64,000 bases of DNA from the NCBI RefSeq assembly GCF_000734895.2, contig NZ_CP011382.1, positions 3,202,700-3,266,699 on the forward strand, in the 5' to 3' direction. Below the pieces are notes generated by a model. It worked only from the letters and a program-made list of their open reading frames with translations, made no database searches and was not told where the DNA came from. Within the stretch, counting starts at the first letter, position 1. Each line of letters begins with the position of its first letter. The translations under genes and the position numbers were made by a program. Below, piece after piece: positions 1 through 9,245 of the stretch. The DNA is from Calothrix sp. 336/3. GTDB taxonomy: Bacteria; Cyanobacteriota; Cyanobacteriia; Cyanobacteriales; Nostocaceae.

Positions 1-866
1 TAGTAAGCTTCTGCATAATTAGGATTAAGTCTGATTGCTTGGGTGTAGTCAGCGATCGCCCCTGAAAAATTGCTCTGAGTATATTTCTCATAACCTGCGA
101 TATAAAAATCATCCGCCTTCGGAGTCTTACTAGTACTAATTGGCGAAGCTTTTACACCCACATCCACACCCAATTTTGTCATCTGCCGTAAGGCTGAATA
201 GATAGTTGTACCCAAACCTGTAATTATCTGTGTCTGGCTTTGTTCACCAATACTTTGCTCATCTGCCCTGCCATGAATCGCTACCAGTTCCCCTTGCTCA
301 TTTAAGACTGCACCCCCGCTCATGCCTCTAATTGTCTGGCTATCGTAGATAATGTTATATCCGTCACGTTGGGGGGCACCATTGGCGTTAACTTGCCCTT
401 TTTTGAAAAAAGCAGTTTCCGGGTTAGAAATTGCCGCCGTTTTCCCAGGAAACCCGCATACATAAATTGTCGTACTAGCTGTGACTTTATCTGAGTCTCC
501 AATTTTCGCAATTTTATAGGTTTGATTACTGCTAAATTCCACCACCGCCAAATCAACATCAGGTAAGCGCTTCACCGACGTAATTGCATAGGTTTGTTTG
601 TCGGGTGTGATAATTTCATACTTGCTGCCACTGGTTGTATTTTTCACCACATGGTAGGCAGTTAGCAGGGTGTAGATATTACCTGAACGGCGAATAATTA
701 CCCCTGAGCCAGAATCACTAGAGTTTTGACTGTTAACAATTCGGACTGTAATTTCCCGACCGATTTGTTCCACTTGGGAAGGTGACAGAGCAACGGCAAC
801 AGAAGATTGCACCAGGATAATTGATATACCAATCAGTGCGGATGGAACTATGTATGTGTCTTTCAT
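1..866 (-). CDS. Secreted trypsin-like serine protease with TPR tail (partial)
   Basis: The reading frame opens at an ATG at 866 and runs off the window start, so only about 288 N-terminal residues are visible. A hydrophobic signal segment (around residues 6-27, ending near AVA) is followed by a chymotrypsin-fold protease domain. The triad can be read: His in LLTAYHVV, Asp in DVDLAVVEF and Ser in GMSGGAVL. After about residue 255 a tetratricopeptide repeat starts (YTQAIRLNPNYAEAY). This architecture, periplasmic or exported protease plus TPRs, is common in filamentous cyanobacteria. The substrate is unknown. It is transcribed away from the next gene. The C terminus and number of TPRs cannot be seen here. 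Confidence 0.85.
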   Translation of the reverse strand, partial: MKDTYIVPSALIGISIILVQSSVAVALSPSQVEQIGREITVRIVNSQNSSDSGSGVIIRRSGNIYTLLTAYHVVKNTTSGSKYEIITPDKQTYAITSVKRLPDVDLAVVEFSSNQTYKIAKIGDSDKVTASTTIYVCGFPGKTAAISNPETAFFKKGQVNANGAPQRDGYNIIYDSQTIRGMSGGAVLNEQGELVAIHGRADEQSIGEQSQTQIITGLGTTIYSALRQMTKLGVDVGVKASPISTSKTPKADDFYIAGYEKYTQSNFSGAIADYTQAIRLNPNYAEAY

Positions 867-1188
867 GGGTATGGTTGCCAATGCAAAACTCAGAAGTAGG
901 GGAAATTAGCGATCGCCTGAACAAACTGATAAATAGTAGTAACCAATGAGCAATGATGCACCATTCCAGCCAGGAGAAAGACTAAATATATCAATCATCC
1001 CATATTCTAGGGAAGCATCCTTGGGGACTGTGGCGTACGAATTGCTATCAAGTCTTTAATAAAAAAACTCCTAGGGTTGGAAAAGAAACCAGGATAATAA
1101 AGCATAATTAACCTTTATAGCTTTGAGTGATGAGCTACGTTTTGTCGTAGGCGATCGCCAGCTGGTGATTCAACTTGATTAATGAACT
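867..1188. other. Intergenic region, divergent promoters
   Basis: This stretch separates the minus-strand protease from the plus-strand oxidoreductase and must hold both promoters. It contains two HIP1-type GCGATCGC sites (about 908 and 1151). I see no gene or RNA in it. Confidence 0.5.
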
Positions 1189-2193
1189 ATGAGTACAGCA
1201 AATATCACGCCAGCGATACGTGTGGGAGTATTGGGTTTCGGTGGACTCGGACAAGCAGCCGCCAAGGTACTTGCAGGCAAACGAGAAATGAACTTGGTAG
1301 CAGTCGCTGACCAAAAAGGCTACGTATATGCTCCTGAGGGTTTGAAGTTTGCCGATTGTATTTCTACCTACCATTCCCAAGGTTCCGTGGGTTATGTGGA
1401 GCCTATCGGTAACTTAACCAACAACAGTATTCAAGATTTAATTGACAGTAACCAACCTGTAGATGGTTACTTCTTAGCTTTACCCAACCTGCCTAATGAC
1501 TTTATCCCCTCCGTAGCCCGTCAATTTATCCAATCTGGTTGGCGTGGTGTGCTGGTAGATGCCATTAAACGTACCAGTGCTGTGGAACAGCTAATCGGGA
1601 TGAAAGACGAGCTACAAGCTGCTGGAATTACCTATATGACAGGATGCGGAGCAACACCAGGATTACTAACAGCCGCAGCTGCCCTAGCAGCCCAAAGCTA
1701 CGCAGAAATTCACAAGGTGGAAATTACCTTCGGTGTGGGGATTGCGAACTGGGAAGGTTACCGTGCCACGGTTCGAGAAGATATTGGTCATATGCCCGGT
1801 TATACTGTGGAAGCTGCTAGGGCAATGACAGACGCAGAAGTAGAAGCATTATTAGATAAAACTAACGGTGTGCTCACCTTGGCAAATATGGAACACGCCG
1901 ATGATGTCATGCTAGAGCTAGCTGGGATAGTTGAGCGCGATCGCGTCACCGTTGGTGGTGTTGTTGATACCCGTAACCCGAAAAAACCTCTCAGTACAAA
2001 CGTTCAAGTCACAGGACGTACTTTTGAGGGCAAAATATCCACTCACACCTTTACCTTAGGTGATGAAACTAGTATGGCAGCTAACGTTTGCGGACCAGCA
2101 TTTGGTTATCTCAAAGCTGGGATAAAACTCCATCAGCGTGGTATTCACGGTATCTTTACTGCTGCGGAAGTTATGCCCCAATTTGTGAGATAG
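1189..2193 (+). CDS. Saccharopine dehydrogenase-like NAD(P)-binding oxidoreductase
   Basis: This 334-residue protein begins with a Rossmann dinucleotide-binding motif ([17 protein letters not shown], about residues 12-28) with a further acidic strand end at VAVAD. A Gly-rich segment ([15 protein letters not shown], about 149-163) sits where substrate-binding loops occur in homoserine/saccharopine dehydrogenase-like enzymes. The family is conserved in cyanobacteria, usually labelled saccharopine dehydrogenase-like, and the true substrate is not known to me. There is no lysine or polyamine gene next to it to help. The gene stands alone and is followed by a hairpin terminator. Confidence 0.75.
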   Translation: MSTANITPAIRVGVLGFGGLGQAAAKVLAGKREMNLVAVADQKGYVYAPEGLKFADCISTYHSQGSVGYVEPIGNLTNNSIQDLIDSNQPVDGYFLALPNLPNDFIPSVARQFIQSGWRGVLVDAIKRTSAVEQLIGMKDELQAAGITYMTGCGATPGLLTAAAALAAQSYAEIHKVEITFGVGIANWEGYRATVREDIGHMPGYTVEAARAMTDAEVEALLDKTNGVLTLANMEHADDVMLELAGIVERDRVTVGGVVDTRNPKKPLSTNVQVTGRTFEGKISTHTFTLGDETSMAANVCGPAFGYLKAGIKLHQRGIHGIFTAAEVMPQFVR

Positions 2194-2207
2194 TCAATCA
2201 AAATTAT

Positions 2208-2246
2208 GGGCTAGTTCGAGATATTTTCTCAAGCTAGCCCTTTATT
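2208..2246 (+). terminator. Hairpin terminator after the oxidoreductase
   Basis: GGGCTAG (2208-2214) pairs with CTAGCCC (2234-2240), an inner GAGA/TCTC pair extends the stem, and TTTATT follows. It lies 15 bases after the stop codon of the gene ending at 2193. The stem is nearly symmetric, so it may also serve the convergent gene that ends at 2266. Confidence 0.7.
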
Positions 2247-2265
2247 CTGGATATAGTTAAAATTA

Positions 2266-2817
2266 TTATTCCCTCGCTTCTAATTCTTCTTTTTCCCTTC
2301 TGGCATCATCACATAATCCATCGGGAACTTGCACTACAAAAGGCAATTCAGCCCCCACCATCCCCCGTTGGATACGTTCGGAACTTTCAGTAAATAAAAC
2401 AAACAGGGGATATATTTTATTCGCTCCCTCACTGAGAATATGCTGATGACGGGGAGGCATTAACCATTCATAATCCTGATCTAAACAGAGTTGAGCTTGC
2501 CGCCAACGTCCTAACAAATCAGAAAAATCTTCATGGGGATGGTGGATAAACACTAAAATTTCCACTTCCGTCTTAATCTTCCACTCTGGATCACACATCA
2601 CGATCGCCACATCACAGGGTAAAGCAGTTGCGGAAATATTTCCCTGATGACGCAGACGTACCAGAGGCAAAGGAATAGTGATCAGACTTTCATCTGGACG
2701 ACGCAGACTCGGAATCATTTCCAGATAAGGGCGGTATTGTTTCAATAGGGCGATCGCTCCTTCATGATGACAATATTGAGCCAAACAAGTTTCGTAATCA
2801 GATTTTTTTAGCGGCAT
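2266..2817 (-). CDS. Conserved-looking hypothetical protein, 183 aa
   Basis: I do not recognise this protein. It is soluble, without a signal peptide or membrane segment, has a central beta-rich part (residues about 65-95, CDVAIVMCDPEWKIKTEV) and a charged C terminus rich in Glu and Arg. Start ATG at 2817. It is convergent with the oxidoreductase and lies 19 bases downstream of a small frame on the same strand (2837-3022), which may be co-transcribed. Confidence 0.55.
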   Translation of the reverse strand: MPLKKSDYETCLAQYCHHEGAIALLKQYRPYLEMIPSLRRPDESLITIPLPLVRLRHQGNISATALPCDVAIVMCDPEWKIKTEVEILVFIHHPHEDFSDLLGRWRQAQLCLDQDYEWLMPPRHQHILSEGANKIYPLFVLFTESSERIQRGMVGAELPFVVQVPDGLCDDARREKEELEARE

Positions 2818-2836
2818 AAATTAACATCAATTTCGT

Positions 2837-3022
2837 TTAAATACCTATAATCAAGTTGGAATATTTGCCATGGCTATCGAATACCAACTCTCTTACATCA
2901 GACAAATAGACACCAATCTCGAAAACCAAGTCATTGGCGGCTTTTTTCATTTCGTTTGCATTAGGAATTGCTATAGTATCAAATCTGGCTAATAGCTGAT
3001 ACAGAGTTTGCAAGCACTTCAT
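2837..3022 (-). CDS. Possible small protein, 61 aa
   Basis: This is a short frame of 61 residues with an ATG start at 3022, located 19 bases upstream of the 183-residue gene on the same strand. Composition is protein-like, with no membrane segment. I recognise no family. The tight spacing to the next gene is the main support; it could equally be a remnant or chance frame. Confidence 0.35.
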   Translation of the reverse strand: MKCLQTLYQLLARFDTIAIPNANEMKKAANDLVFEIGVYLSDVRELVFDSHGKYSNLIIGI

Positions 3023-3090
3023 CTACTTGCAAATACTCTATTTACCCCAAAAATCAGCTTTATCAATCAGAAGTCTGATGATTACATGCC

Positions 3091-4302
3091 TTAACCCAAC
3101 TTATCAAACACCTTGAATAAGGGTAGATACATGGACATCAAAATTGTACCCACCATACCCCCTAAAACCACAATCATAATAGGCTCTAACACACTAGTTA
3201 ATGCTTTAACTGCCTGTTCTACCTCATCTTCATAGAAGTCAGCAATTTTCATTAACATCGCATCTAATTCCCCAGTTTCTTCACCAATATTAATCATTTG
3301 TACTGCCATGGGTGGGAACACGTTCTCTTTTTGTAAAGCGATACTAATCATTCCCCCCTGTTGAATTTCTGCTCTCACAGCATCAATTGCATTAGAAACT
3401 ACCTGATTTCCCGATGTGTCCCGAACAATTTCTAAAGAAGTCAAAATTGGCACACCAGAACGAGTTAAAGAACCAAAAGTTCGACTAAAGCGAGCGACAG
3501 AAGACTTTTGAATTAAATCACCGAACAGAGGCATTTTCAATGATAGGCTGTCAATATTTAGCTTTCCAGGAGGAGTTTTATAGTACTGATTAAAGACAAA
3601 TTTAAAAAGTATCCCACCACCAATCAGAACAAACATTCGCCAACTACGGAATGTTTCACTACAGAACATCATAAATTGTGTAAGTGGTGGTAATTCTGTT
3701 CCTAACTCTTTAAAAATTCCCGCAAAAACCGGAATCAAAAATACAGTCATCCCGACAAATATACCAATTGCCAAAACACTGACAATTACAGGATAAGACA
3801 GTGCAGATTTGATTTGGTTTTGCAGACGAGCCATATCCTCTAATAACTTTGCTAGACGATTTAAAACCTCATCTAGTACCCCACCAACTTCACCTGCTTG
3901 AATCATGCTCACATATAAACCATCAAAACAATCAGGATGCTTTCGCATCCCATCGGAAAGGTTTACACCACTTTGGACATCCGTACTAATATCCATTAAT
4001 GCTTGTTTGAGCTTAGGATTTGAGCATTGTTCTGAAAGCACGCCCAAACTTCTCACAATTGGCACTCCAGCACTTACGAGAGCGGCAAATTGACGAGAAA
4101 ATACAGCTTTATCTTTGACTGTAACTTTAACTAAAGATGTTTGAAATTTATCAAAATCAAATCCTTGAGATTGTTTTAAATCTTGAATTACAAAACCTTG
4201 TTGTCTGAGATTGCTTCTCGCTTCAGCTAAATTAGCAGCGACAACTTTTTCTGTTTTGGATTTACCTTGGGTATCTCGGATTTTAGCAACAAAGGTAGGC
4301 AT
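3091..4302 (-). CDS. pilC: Type IV pilus inner-membrane platform protein PilC
   Basis: This is a 403-residue member of the GspF/PilC family. Two GspF domains are visible (about residues 70-195 and 270-395), each preceding membrane segments: SYPVIVSVLAIGIFVGMTVFLIPVFAG near 168-194, a second near 220-240, and a C-terminal one in PIMIVVLGGMVGTILMSMYLPLF. Typical motifs SALSYP, GEVGG and IGEETGELD are present. PilC forms the inner-membrane platform on which the PilB and PilT motors act, for twitching motility and DNA uptake. It is the third gene of pilB-pilT-pilC, separated from pilT by 403 bases that hold a structured element. Confidence 0.95.
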   Translation of the reverse strand: MPTFVAKIRDTQGKSKTEKVVAANLAEARSNLRQQGFVIQDLKQSQGFDFDKFQTSLVKVTVKDKAVFSRQFAALVSAGVPIVRSLGVLSEQCSNPKLKQALMDISTDVQSGVNLSDGMRKHPDCFDGLYVSMIQAGEVGGVLDEVLNRLAKLLEDMARLQNQIKSALSYPVIVSVLAIGIFVGMTVFLIPVFAGIFKELGTELPPLTQFMMFCSETFRSWRMFVLIGGGILFKFVFNQYYKTPPGKLNIDSLSLKMPLFGDLIQKSSVARFSRTFGSLTRSGVPILTSLEIVRDTSGNQVVSNAIDAVRAEIQQGGMISIALQKENVFPPMAVQMINIGEETGELDAMLMKIADFYEDEVEQAVKALTSVLEPIMIVVLGGMVGTILMSMYLPLFKVFDKLG

Positions 4303-4705
4303 AATTTCAAAAATCAGATTCTAGATTAATAAAATTCAGTTATGATTTACACAAAAATCTTGTGAAAATTTATTTCCTTGAAACAGTTCTGAATATTTCC
4401 TGCCAAAAATAATGTAATTTGTGGATTGCAAGGTATATGAACTATTTATCCAGAAATAATGAAGATTTATGTAATGAATGAAGTCAATCAGATATAAAGT
4501 GAATGAAATGTGGAAGAAATTAATTAAAATATTGAGAGCTATGCCAAGACAAAAAATCTATTATTCATCATAATCATAGGCAGCGTAAACCGGAAAAATT
4601 AACTAAAAATACGCAATTAATATATTAATAAAATCCGGTCTACTTGCTCTCAATATTATATTTCAGATATTAATTATCCATTGATGAAGTAATATCTATG
4701 GACAA
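4303..4705. other. Intergenic region between pilT and pilC
   Basis: AT-rich spacer without a coding frame. It holds a nested inverted repeat described separately (4528-4657). A pilC promoter may also lie here, but I cannot place one. Confidence 0.5.
4528..4657. repeat. Nested inverted-repeat element between pilT and pilC
   Basis: AATATTGAGAGC at 4528-4539 is the exact reverse complement of GCTCTCAATATT at 4646-4657 (12 of 12). Inside it ACCGGA (4589-4594) pairs with TCCGGT (4634-4639), and the palindrome TTAATATATTAA lies between. The whole could fold into a long hairpin in DNA or in the pilBTC transcript. It might be a MITE-like insertion or an RNA element that controls pilC expression. Confidence 0.6.
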
Positions 4706-5830
4706 TTAATGGGCTTTCATAGCACCAGCTTTAGCACCATTTCCTTGGGGTGGTACACCACCAATCAGACGTTGAATTTCATCAGGTTTAGAAGTTTTAG
4801 ACATTGCTGCTTCAAAAGAGATTACTCCAGCTTTATAGTAATCAGCTAAAACCTTTTCTAAGGTTTGCATTCCTAACTTGCCACCAGTTTGAATAGCTGA
4901 GTAGATTTGAGAAGTTTTACCTTCTCTAATTAAGTTAGAAATTGCTGGCGTAATTACCATAATTTCCTGAGCCATTACCCGTCCGTATTCACCAGGTTTA
5001 GGATTTTTCTTAGGTACAAGAGTTTGACTAAATACAGCAACTAAAGAGTTGGATAACTGAACTCGGACTTGTTGTTGTCGTTCGGAAGGGAAAACATCAA
5101 TCATCCGGTCAACTGTTTGAGAAGCAGAACTGGTGTGTAAAGTTCCAAATACTAAGTGCCCAGTTTCTGCCGCCGAAATTGCCAAAGAAATTGTTTCTAA
5201 ATCTCGCATTTCTCCGACAAGTACAATATCAGGGTCTTCCCGCAATGCAGCTTTCAACGCATTGGCAAAACTCTTAGTATCTTCACCTAACTGCCGTTGG
5301 TGAACTACACTTTTAATAGATTCATAAACAAATTCAATGGGGTCTTCAACGGTGAGAATATGCTCGGCACGAGTACGATTAATTAAATCAATCATTGCCG
5401 CCAAAGTAGTAGTTTTCCCGGAACCAGTAGGACCAGTCACCAAAATTAATCCCCTGGGTTTTTCCGACATTTCCCTAACAATATCAGGTAATCCTAATTT
5501 ATCAAAGTTAGGGATTTTAGAGCTTAATGCCCTTAAACAAGCAGCATAGGCTCCCCGTTCCTTATATACGTTCACCCGAAACCGAGCCAAACCTTTCACA
5601 CCATAGGAACAGTCTAATTCCCAATTCTGCTCTAAAGTTTTGCGTTGGGTATTATTCAACATACTAAAGATTAATCTTTGGCAAGAATCGGGAGTCATTA
5701 CACCATATTTATCTTGGGGAGTGAGGTGACCACTAACACGAAAATAAGGAGGTAATCCGGCGGATAAGTGCATATCAGACCCACCTTGCTCAATCATATC
5801 CTCCATTAAATCTTCAATCATGAATTCCAT
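4706..5830 (-). CDS. pilT: Type IV pilus retraction ATPase PilT
   Basis: PilT is the hexameric secretion ATPase that depolymerises type IV pili. Visible motifs: Walker A GPTGSGKTTT, the Asp box and Walker B (ILVGEMRD), the His box GHLVFGTLHT, and a PilT-type tail around AIRTGG/QTLEKVLADYY-like sequence. I chose the ATG at 5830, giving 374 residues. AAGGAG lies eight bases upstream of it, whereas a GTG three codons earlier directly abuts that ribosome-binding site. The C terminus carries a short Gly/Ala-rich extension. Second gene of pilB-pilT-pilC. Confidence 0.95.
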   Translation of the reverse strand: MEFMIEDLMEDMIEQGGSDMHLSAGLPPYFRVSGHLTPQDKYGVMTPDSCQRLIFSMLNNTQRKTLEQNWELDCSYGVKGLARFRVNVYKERGAYAACLRALSSKIPNFDKLGLPDIVREMSEKPRGLILVTGPTGSGKTTTLAAMIDLINRTRAEHILTVEDPIEFVYESIKSVVHQRQLGEDTKSFANALKAALREDPDIVLVGEMRDLETISLAISAAETGHLVFGTLHTSSASQTVDRMIDVFPSERQQQVRVQLSNSLVAVFSQTLVPKKNPKPGEYGRVMAQEIMVITPAISNLIREGKTSQIYSAIQTGGKLGMQTLEKVLADYYKAGVISFEAAMSKTSKPDEIQRLIGGVPPQGNGAKAGAMKAH

Positions 5831-5985
5831 AGTTAGCACTCCTTTATTGGTGAATATTGTGGTAAATGGGAATGATTTATTGAGCTATAAGAGTAATTTC
5901 GATATTGAACGAATCACTCAGAATATTGATTGTCAATTTCATCATGAGCAATCTCAAGTAGTGTCAATAATGAAATTTTGTGAGA

Positions 5986-8004
5986 CTAATCTTGAAATCT
6001 TGATGTCATGCAGTAAGGGCAATCTAACCATTCGGGTTTCAATTCTGCATGGCAAGTCCGACAAGTCAAACCGCTCTTGCGTTTAGCTTTAAGTTCTGCT
6101 TCCAAACCTGTATCAGTGAAGGTGACACGATCAACTTCTTCTAAAGTGGTTGCACCTTGTCTAACCAAATCCAAACTGTATGCTAAGAGGGTTTTCATCC
6201 CTTCTTCCACAGCTACTTCCTTAATACGTTCAGTAGGTGCTTCTTCATTGATCAGGGTTTGGATATTTTCCGAGACGCGCATCACTTCATAGACACCACT
6301 ACGTCCCTTATAACCAACACCATTACAGGTAGGACAAATGTGACCACCACTGACTTTTGCCTCGTGAATTTGCTCCGTACTCAAAGTGTTAGCTTTATAA
6401 AAAGTCAGACCAACATCTTCTGTGGAAGTAGTTAGACCATAACGGGCAAGTTCTTCTGGCGTGGGAGTATAGGGAATACGACAGTCAGGACAAACACGAC
6501 GGACTAGACGTTGTGCAAGTACACCAATCAGAGAACTAGACACCATAAAAGGTTCGATACCCATTTCACCGAGACGAGCGATCGCCCCCGGTGCATCATT
6601 GGTATGTAGAGTTGTGAGAACTAAGTGACCTGTCAATGCAGCTTCAATAGCTGTTTTGGCTGTCTCCTTATCCCGTGTTTCACCCACCAGTAGCACGTCA
6701 GGATCCTGCCGCAAAAATGCCCGTAGTGCATTGGCAAAATCTAACCCCTTCTCGCGAATTACTTGTACCTGGGTAATACCGGGCAAACTATACTCAATTG
6801 GGTCTTCTACCGTACTAATATTAATTCCTGGGTCGTTGCGTTCAGATAGGGCAGAGTAAAGTGAAGTTGTTTTACCAGAACCAGTCGGACCTGTCACCAG
6901 AATTAAGCCGAAGGGACGACTGACCATTTCTTGGACGATACTCAGGGTTTCTGGGTCAGTAATTAACTTATCTAGTCCTAGTTGAGTTGCAGAGTTATCC
7001 AGAATCCGTAATACAACCTTTTCCCCATAACGACTAGGTAAGGTGTTAACACGAAAATCTACCTTCCGTCCTTCAAACATCCGACGGATTCTGCCATCCT
7101 GGGGTAAGCGACGTTCGGCAATATCCAAGTTAGAAATAATCTTAAACCGCGCTGTCACCGCCGGGATAATCTTTTTCGGTAGAGATGGGAATGCTTCCCT
7201 GAGTACCCCATCCTTGCGAAAACGAATCCGGAGACTTTCTTCCTGTGGTTCAATGTGAATATCCGATACTTTTTCGTGTAATGCTTTTGCCAGGATGCGA
7301 TTCACCAGATTAATTACAGGAGCATCCTCTGCACCCTTCATCGCAGAACCTAAATCTGCTTCTGATTCCTCCGGAGCATCCTCAAGATTTAGGTTATCTA
7401 GATTTTCTAAATCTTGATTAATATCTGTAAATTTTTCCTGGTCGATGTGCTTTTGTTTGACAGCTAATTCATCCAGATACTGATTAATTAACTGTTGATA
7501 ATCCTCCTGAGTGATTACCATTCGTTGTAAAGACCAACCTTGAGGACGTAGTATGCGATTCAAATCATCAGAAGCCTCCAGGTTATCTGGATCTACCATC
7601 GCTACTAGCACTGAAGGGGGGTTTTGGTCTTCGTGTTTTGCTAGGGGAACCAAGCGATGACGACGACAGATATCTACGGGAATCAAAGTGTCAATTAGAT
7701 TACCCACTACTGTGTCACCGATGGCTCTCACTTCCGGATCTAATGACTCAACGCCGTATAGTATTTTAAGTTCAAATAATTGTTGTTTTTTATATTGTCT
7801 CAGTAATTCCGGTGATAATTGCCGCCCCGATATCGATTCAAGTACTTCCGTTAAAGGTCTGCCAGATTTGCGACTTTCAATCAGAGCTTGCCGCATCTGG
7901 TCGCCATTGACAAAACCTGACTGCACAAGTTTATTTCCGAAAGGCGAAAACTCTGTTCTTGTGGTGAGAGCTGTGCTGCGCCGTTGTGGTGACGAGTATG
8001 TCAT
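5986..8004 (-). CDS. pilB: Type IV pilus extension ATPase PilB
   Basis: This 672-residue GspE/PilB family ATPase powers pilus extension. Domain order: N-terminal MshEN/GspE-N region (about 20-190), then the ATPase core with Walker A GPTGSGKTTS (about 375), an Asp box, Walker B VLLVGETRD and the His box LTTLHTNDAPGA. A tetracysteine zinc motif follows (CPDC ... CPTC). The last 25 residues add a second C4 zinc-ribbon-like motif (CRTC ... CPYC), which is beyond the basic GspE plan. First gene of the minus-strand pilBTC group, divergent from grpE across 228 bases. Confidence 0.95.
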   Translation of the reverse strand: MTYSSPQRRSTALTTRTEFSPFGNKLVQSGFVNGDQMRQALIESRKSGRPLTEVLESISGRQLSPELLRQYKKQQLFELKILYGVESLDPEVRAIGDTVVGNLIDTLIPVDICRRHRLVPLAKHEDQNPPSVLVAMVDPDNLEASDDLNRILRPQGWSLQRMVITQEDYQQLINQYLDELAVKQKHIDQEKFTDINQDLENLDNLNLEDAPEESEADLGSAMKGAEDAPVINLVNRILAKALHEKVSDIHIEPQEESLRIRFRKDGVLREAFPSLPKKIIPAVTARFKIISNLDIAERRLPQDGRIRRMFEGRKVDFRVNTLPSRYGEKVVLRILDNSATQLGLDKLITDPETLSIVQEMVSRPFGLILVTGPTGSGKTTSLYSALSERNDPGINISTVEDPIEYSLPGITQVQVIREKGLDFANALRAFLRQDPDVLLVGETRDKETAKTAIEAALTGHLVLTTLHTNDAPGAIARLGEMGIEPFMVSSSLIGVLAQRLVRRVCPDCRIPYTPTPEELARYGLTTSTEDVGLTFYKANTLSTEQIHEAKVSGGHICPTCNGVGYKGRSGVYEVMRVSENIQTLINEEAPTERIKEVAVEEGMKTLLAYSLDLVRQGATTLEEVDRVTFTDTGLEAELKAKRKSGLTCRTCHAELKPEWLDCPYCMTSRFQD

Positions 8005-8232
8005 ATATCAGCTATTAGTAGCGAAAACCTCTTTGTTTGAGTATTCCCAACTTCACACTCAGAATTGACATAACCCATAGAAAAAATCTGATCCAGCTGT
8101 TTTTGTTAGAACCGAGATATTTTTAAGACTTAGGCAACATATCCTCACAAACCTGATTCTTCTAAATATTTTTAGTTTTTAATGGTCAATTATGTTGGCA
8201 AAATGTCGTAACAAGTCTGGGATGAGTACATA

Positions 8233-8970
8233 ATGATGGACGAAGATAAACAGGTACACAATGCCGATGCAGGCAAGGGCGAAGCAACAGAGGTTAAGCA
8301 AACGATGAATAGTGACTCCCCAGTATCCATGAATCCCAACGAACCTAACACCGAGGTGACTGAAGCAGTCACATCCACAAATAGCACAACAACAGATTCA
8401 TCAACTGCAAATGTGGAAACTCCGTCTCCAGCAGGTGTTGATGCTGCTGTTGTCGGGTCAATGACTCAACAAATTGAGTCTCTCAAAGCTCAGTTAGAAG
8501 AACGCAGCAATCAATACACACGGATGGCTGCTGATTTCGAGAATTACCGGAAACGGACTCAGAAGGAAAAGGAAGACTTAGAGTCTCAAATCAAGCGGAA
8601 TACTATTATCGAGTTATTACCGGTAGTAGATAACTTTGAGCGAGCGCGATCGCAAATTAAACCCCAGAATGATGGGGAAATGGGAATCCATAAGAGTTAC
8701 CAAGGAGTTTATAAACAACTTGTAGATTGTTTAAAACGTGTTGGTGTATCCCCCATGCGTCCAGAGGGTCAGGAGTTCGATCCTAACCTGCATGAAGCAG
8801 TAATGCGGGAACCTACGGATGAATATCCAGAAGGAACAGTGTTAGAAGAGTTAGTACGCGGTTATTTTCTGGGCGATCGCGTGCTACGTCATGCTATGGT
8901 CAAAGTTGCTGCACCGAAGGAAGAATCATCACCTTCCGAGGAAACTCAATCTCCTCCAGCCGAAAGTTAA
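8233..8970 (+). CDS. grpE: Nucleotide exchange factor GrpE
   Basis: GrpE releases ADP from DnaK. The 245-residue protein has a long, low-complexity Thr/Ser/Glu-rich N-terminal region (about 1-75), a coiled coil (about 80-125, ending [18 protein letters not shown], the family hallmark), then the four-helix bundle and beta-wing domain ([42 protein letters not shown]). The tail is Pro/Ser/Glu-rich. It heads the grpE-dnaK-dnaJ series. No CIRCE operator is visible upstream. Confidence 0.96.
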   Translation: MMDEDKQVHNADAGKGEATEVKQTMNSDSPVSMNPNEPNTEVTEAVTSTNSTTTDSSTANVETPSPAGVDAAVVGSMTQQIESLKAQLEERSNQYTRMAADFENYRKRTQKEKEDLESQIKRNTIIELLPVVDNFERARSQIKPQNDGEMGIHKSYQGVYKQLVDCLKRVGVSPMRPEGQEFDPNLHEAVMREPTDEYPEGTVLEELVRGYFLGDRVLRHAMVKVAAPKEESSPSEETQSPPAES

Positions 8971-9245
8971 AAGCACTGGGCTTTTGTCATTTTTCTAGCG
9001 TCGTGAAGCAAAGGCTCAAGGATGCATAGACTAATGACCAATAACTATTGACCACAACTGTCTTGAACGGTTAGCAAGCATCCATCCCAAAACACCAACA
9101 GAGATATTCCGCGTTACCCAGTTCTCAGTTTTGAGTAATCCTCAGAGCTAAATCGGAGGACGGTTTCTCGTGACAATAGTCCCAGAAACTTTCCTCTGAA
9201 AAACGTAAAAATTTAAAGAATAACTCAGTAAAAATACCGATAATC

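Noticed and set aside
5833..5841. TTAGCACTC, the left half of a CIRCE heat-shock operator
   Set aside because: The right half GAGTGCTAA is absent at the required distance, and the site overlaps the pilT ribosome-binding region; chance match.
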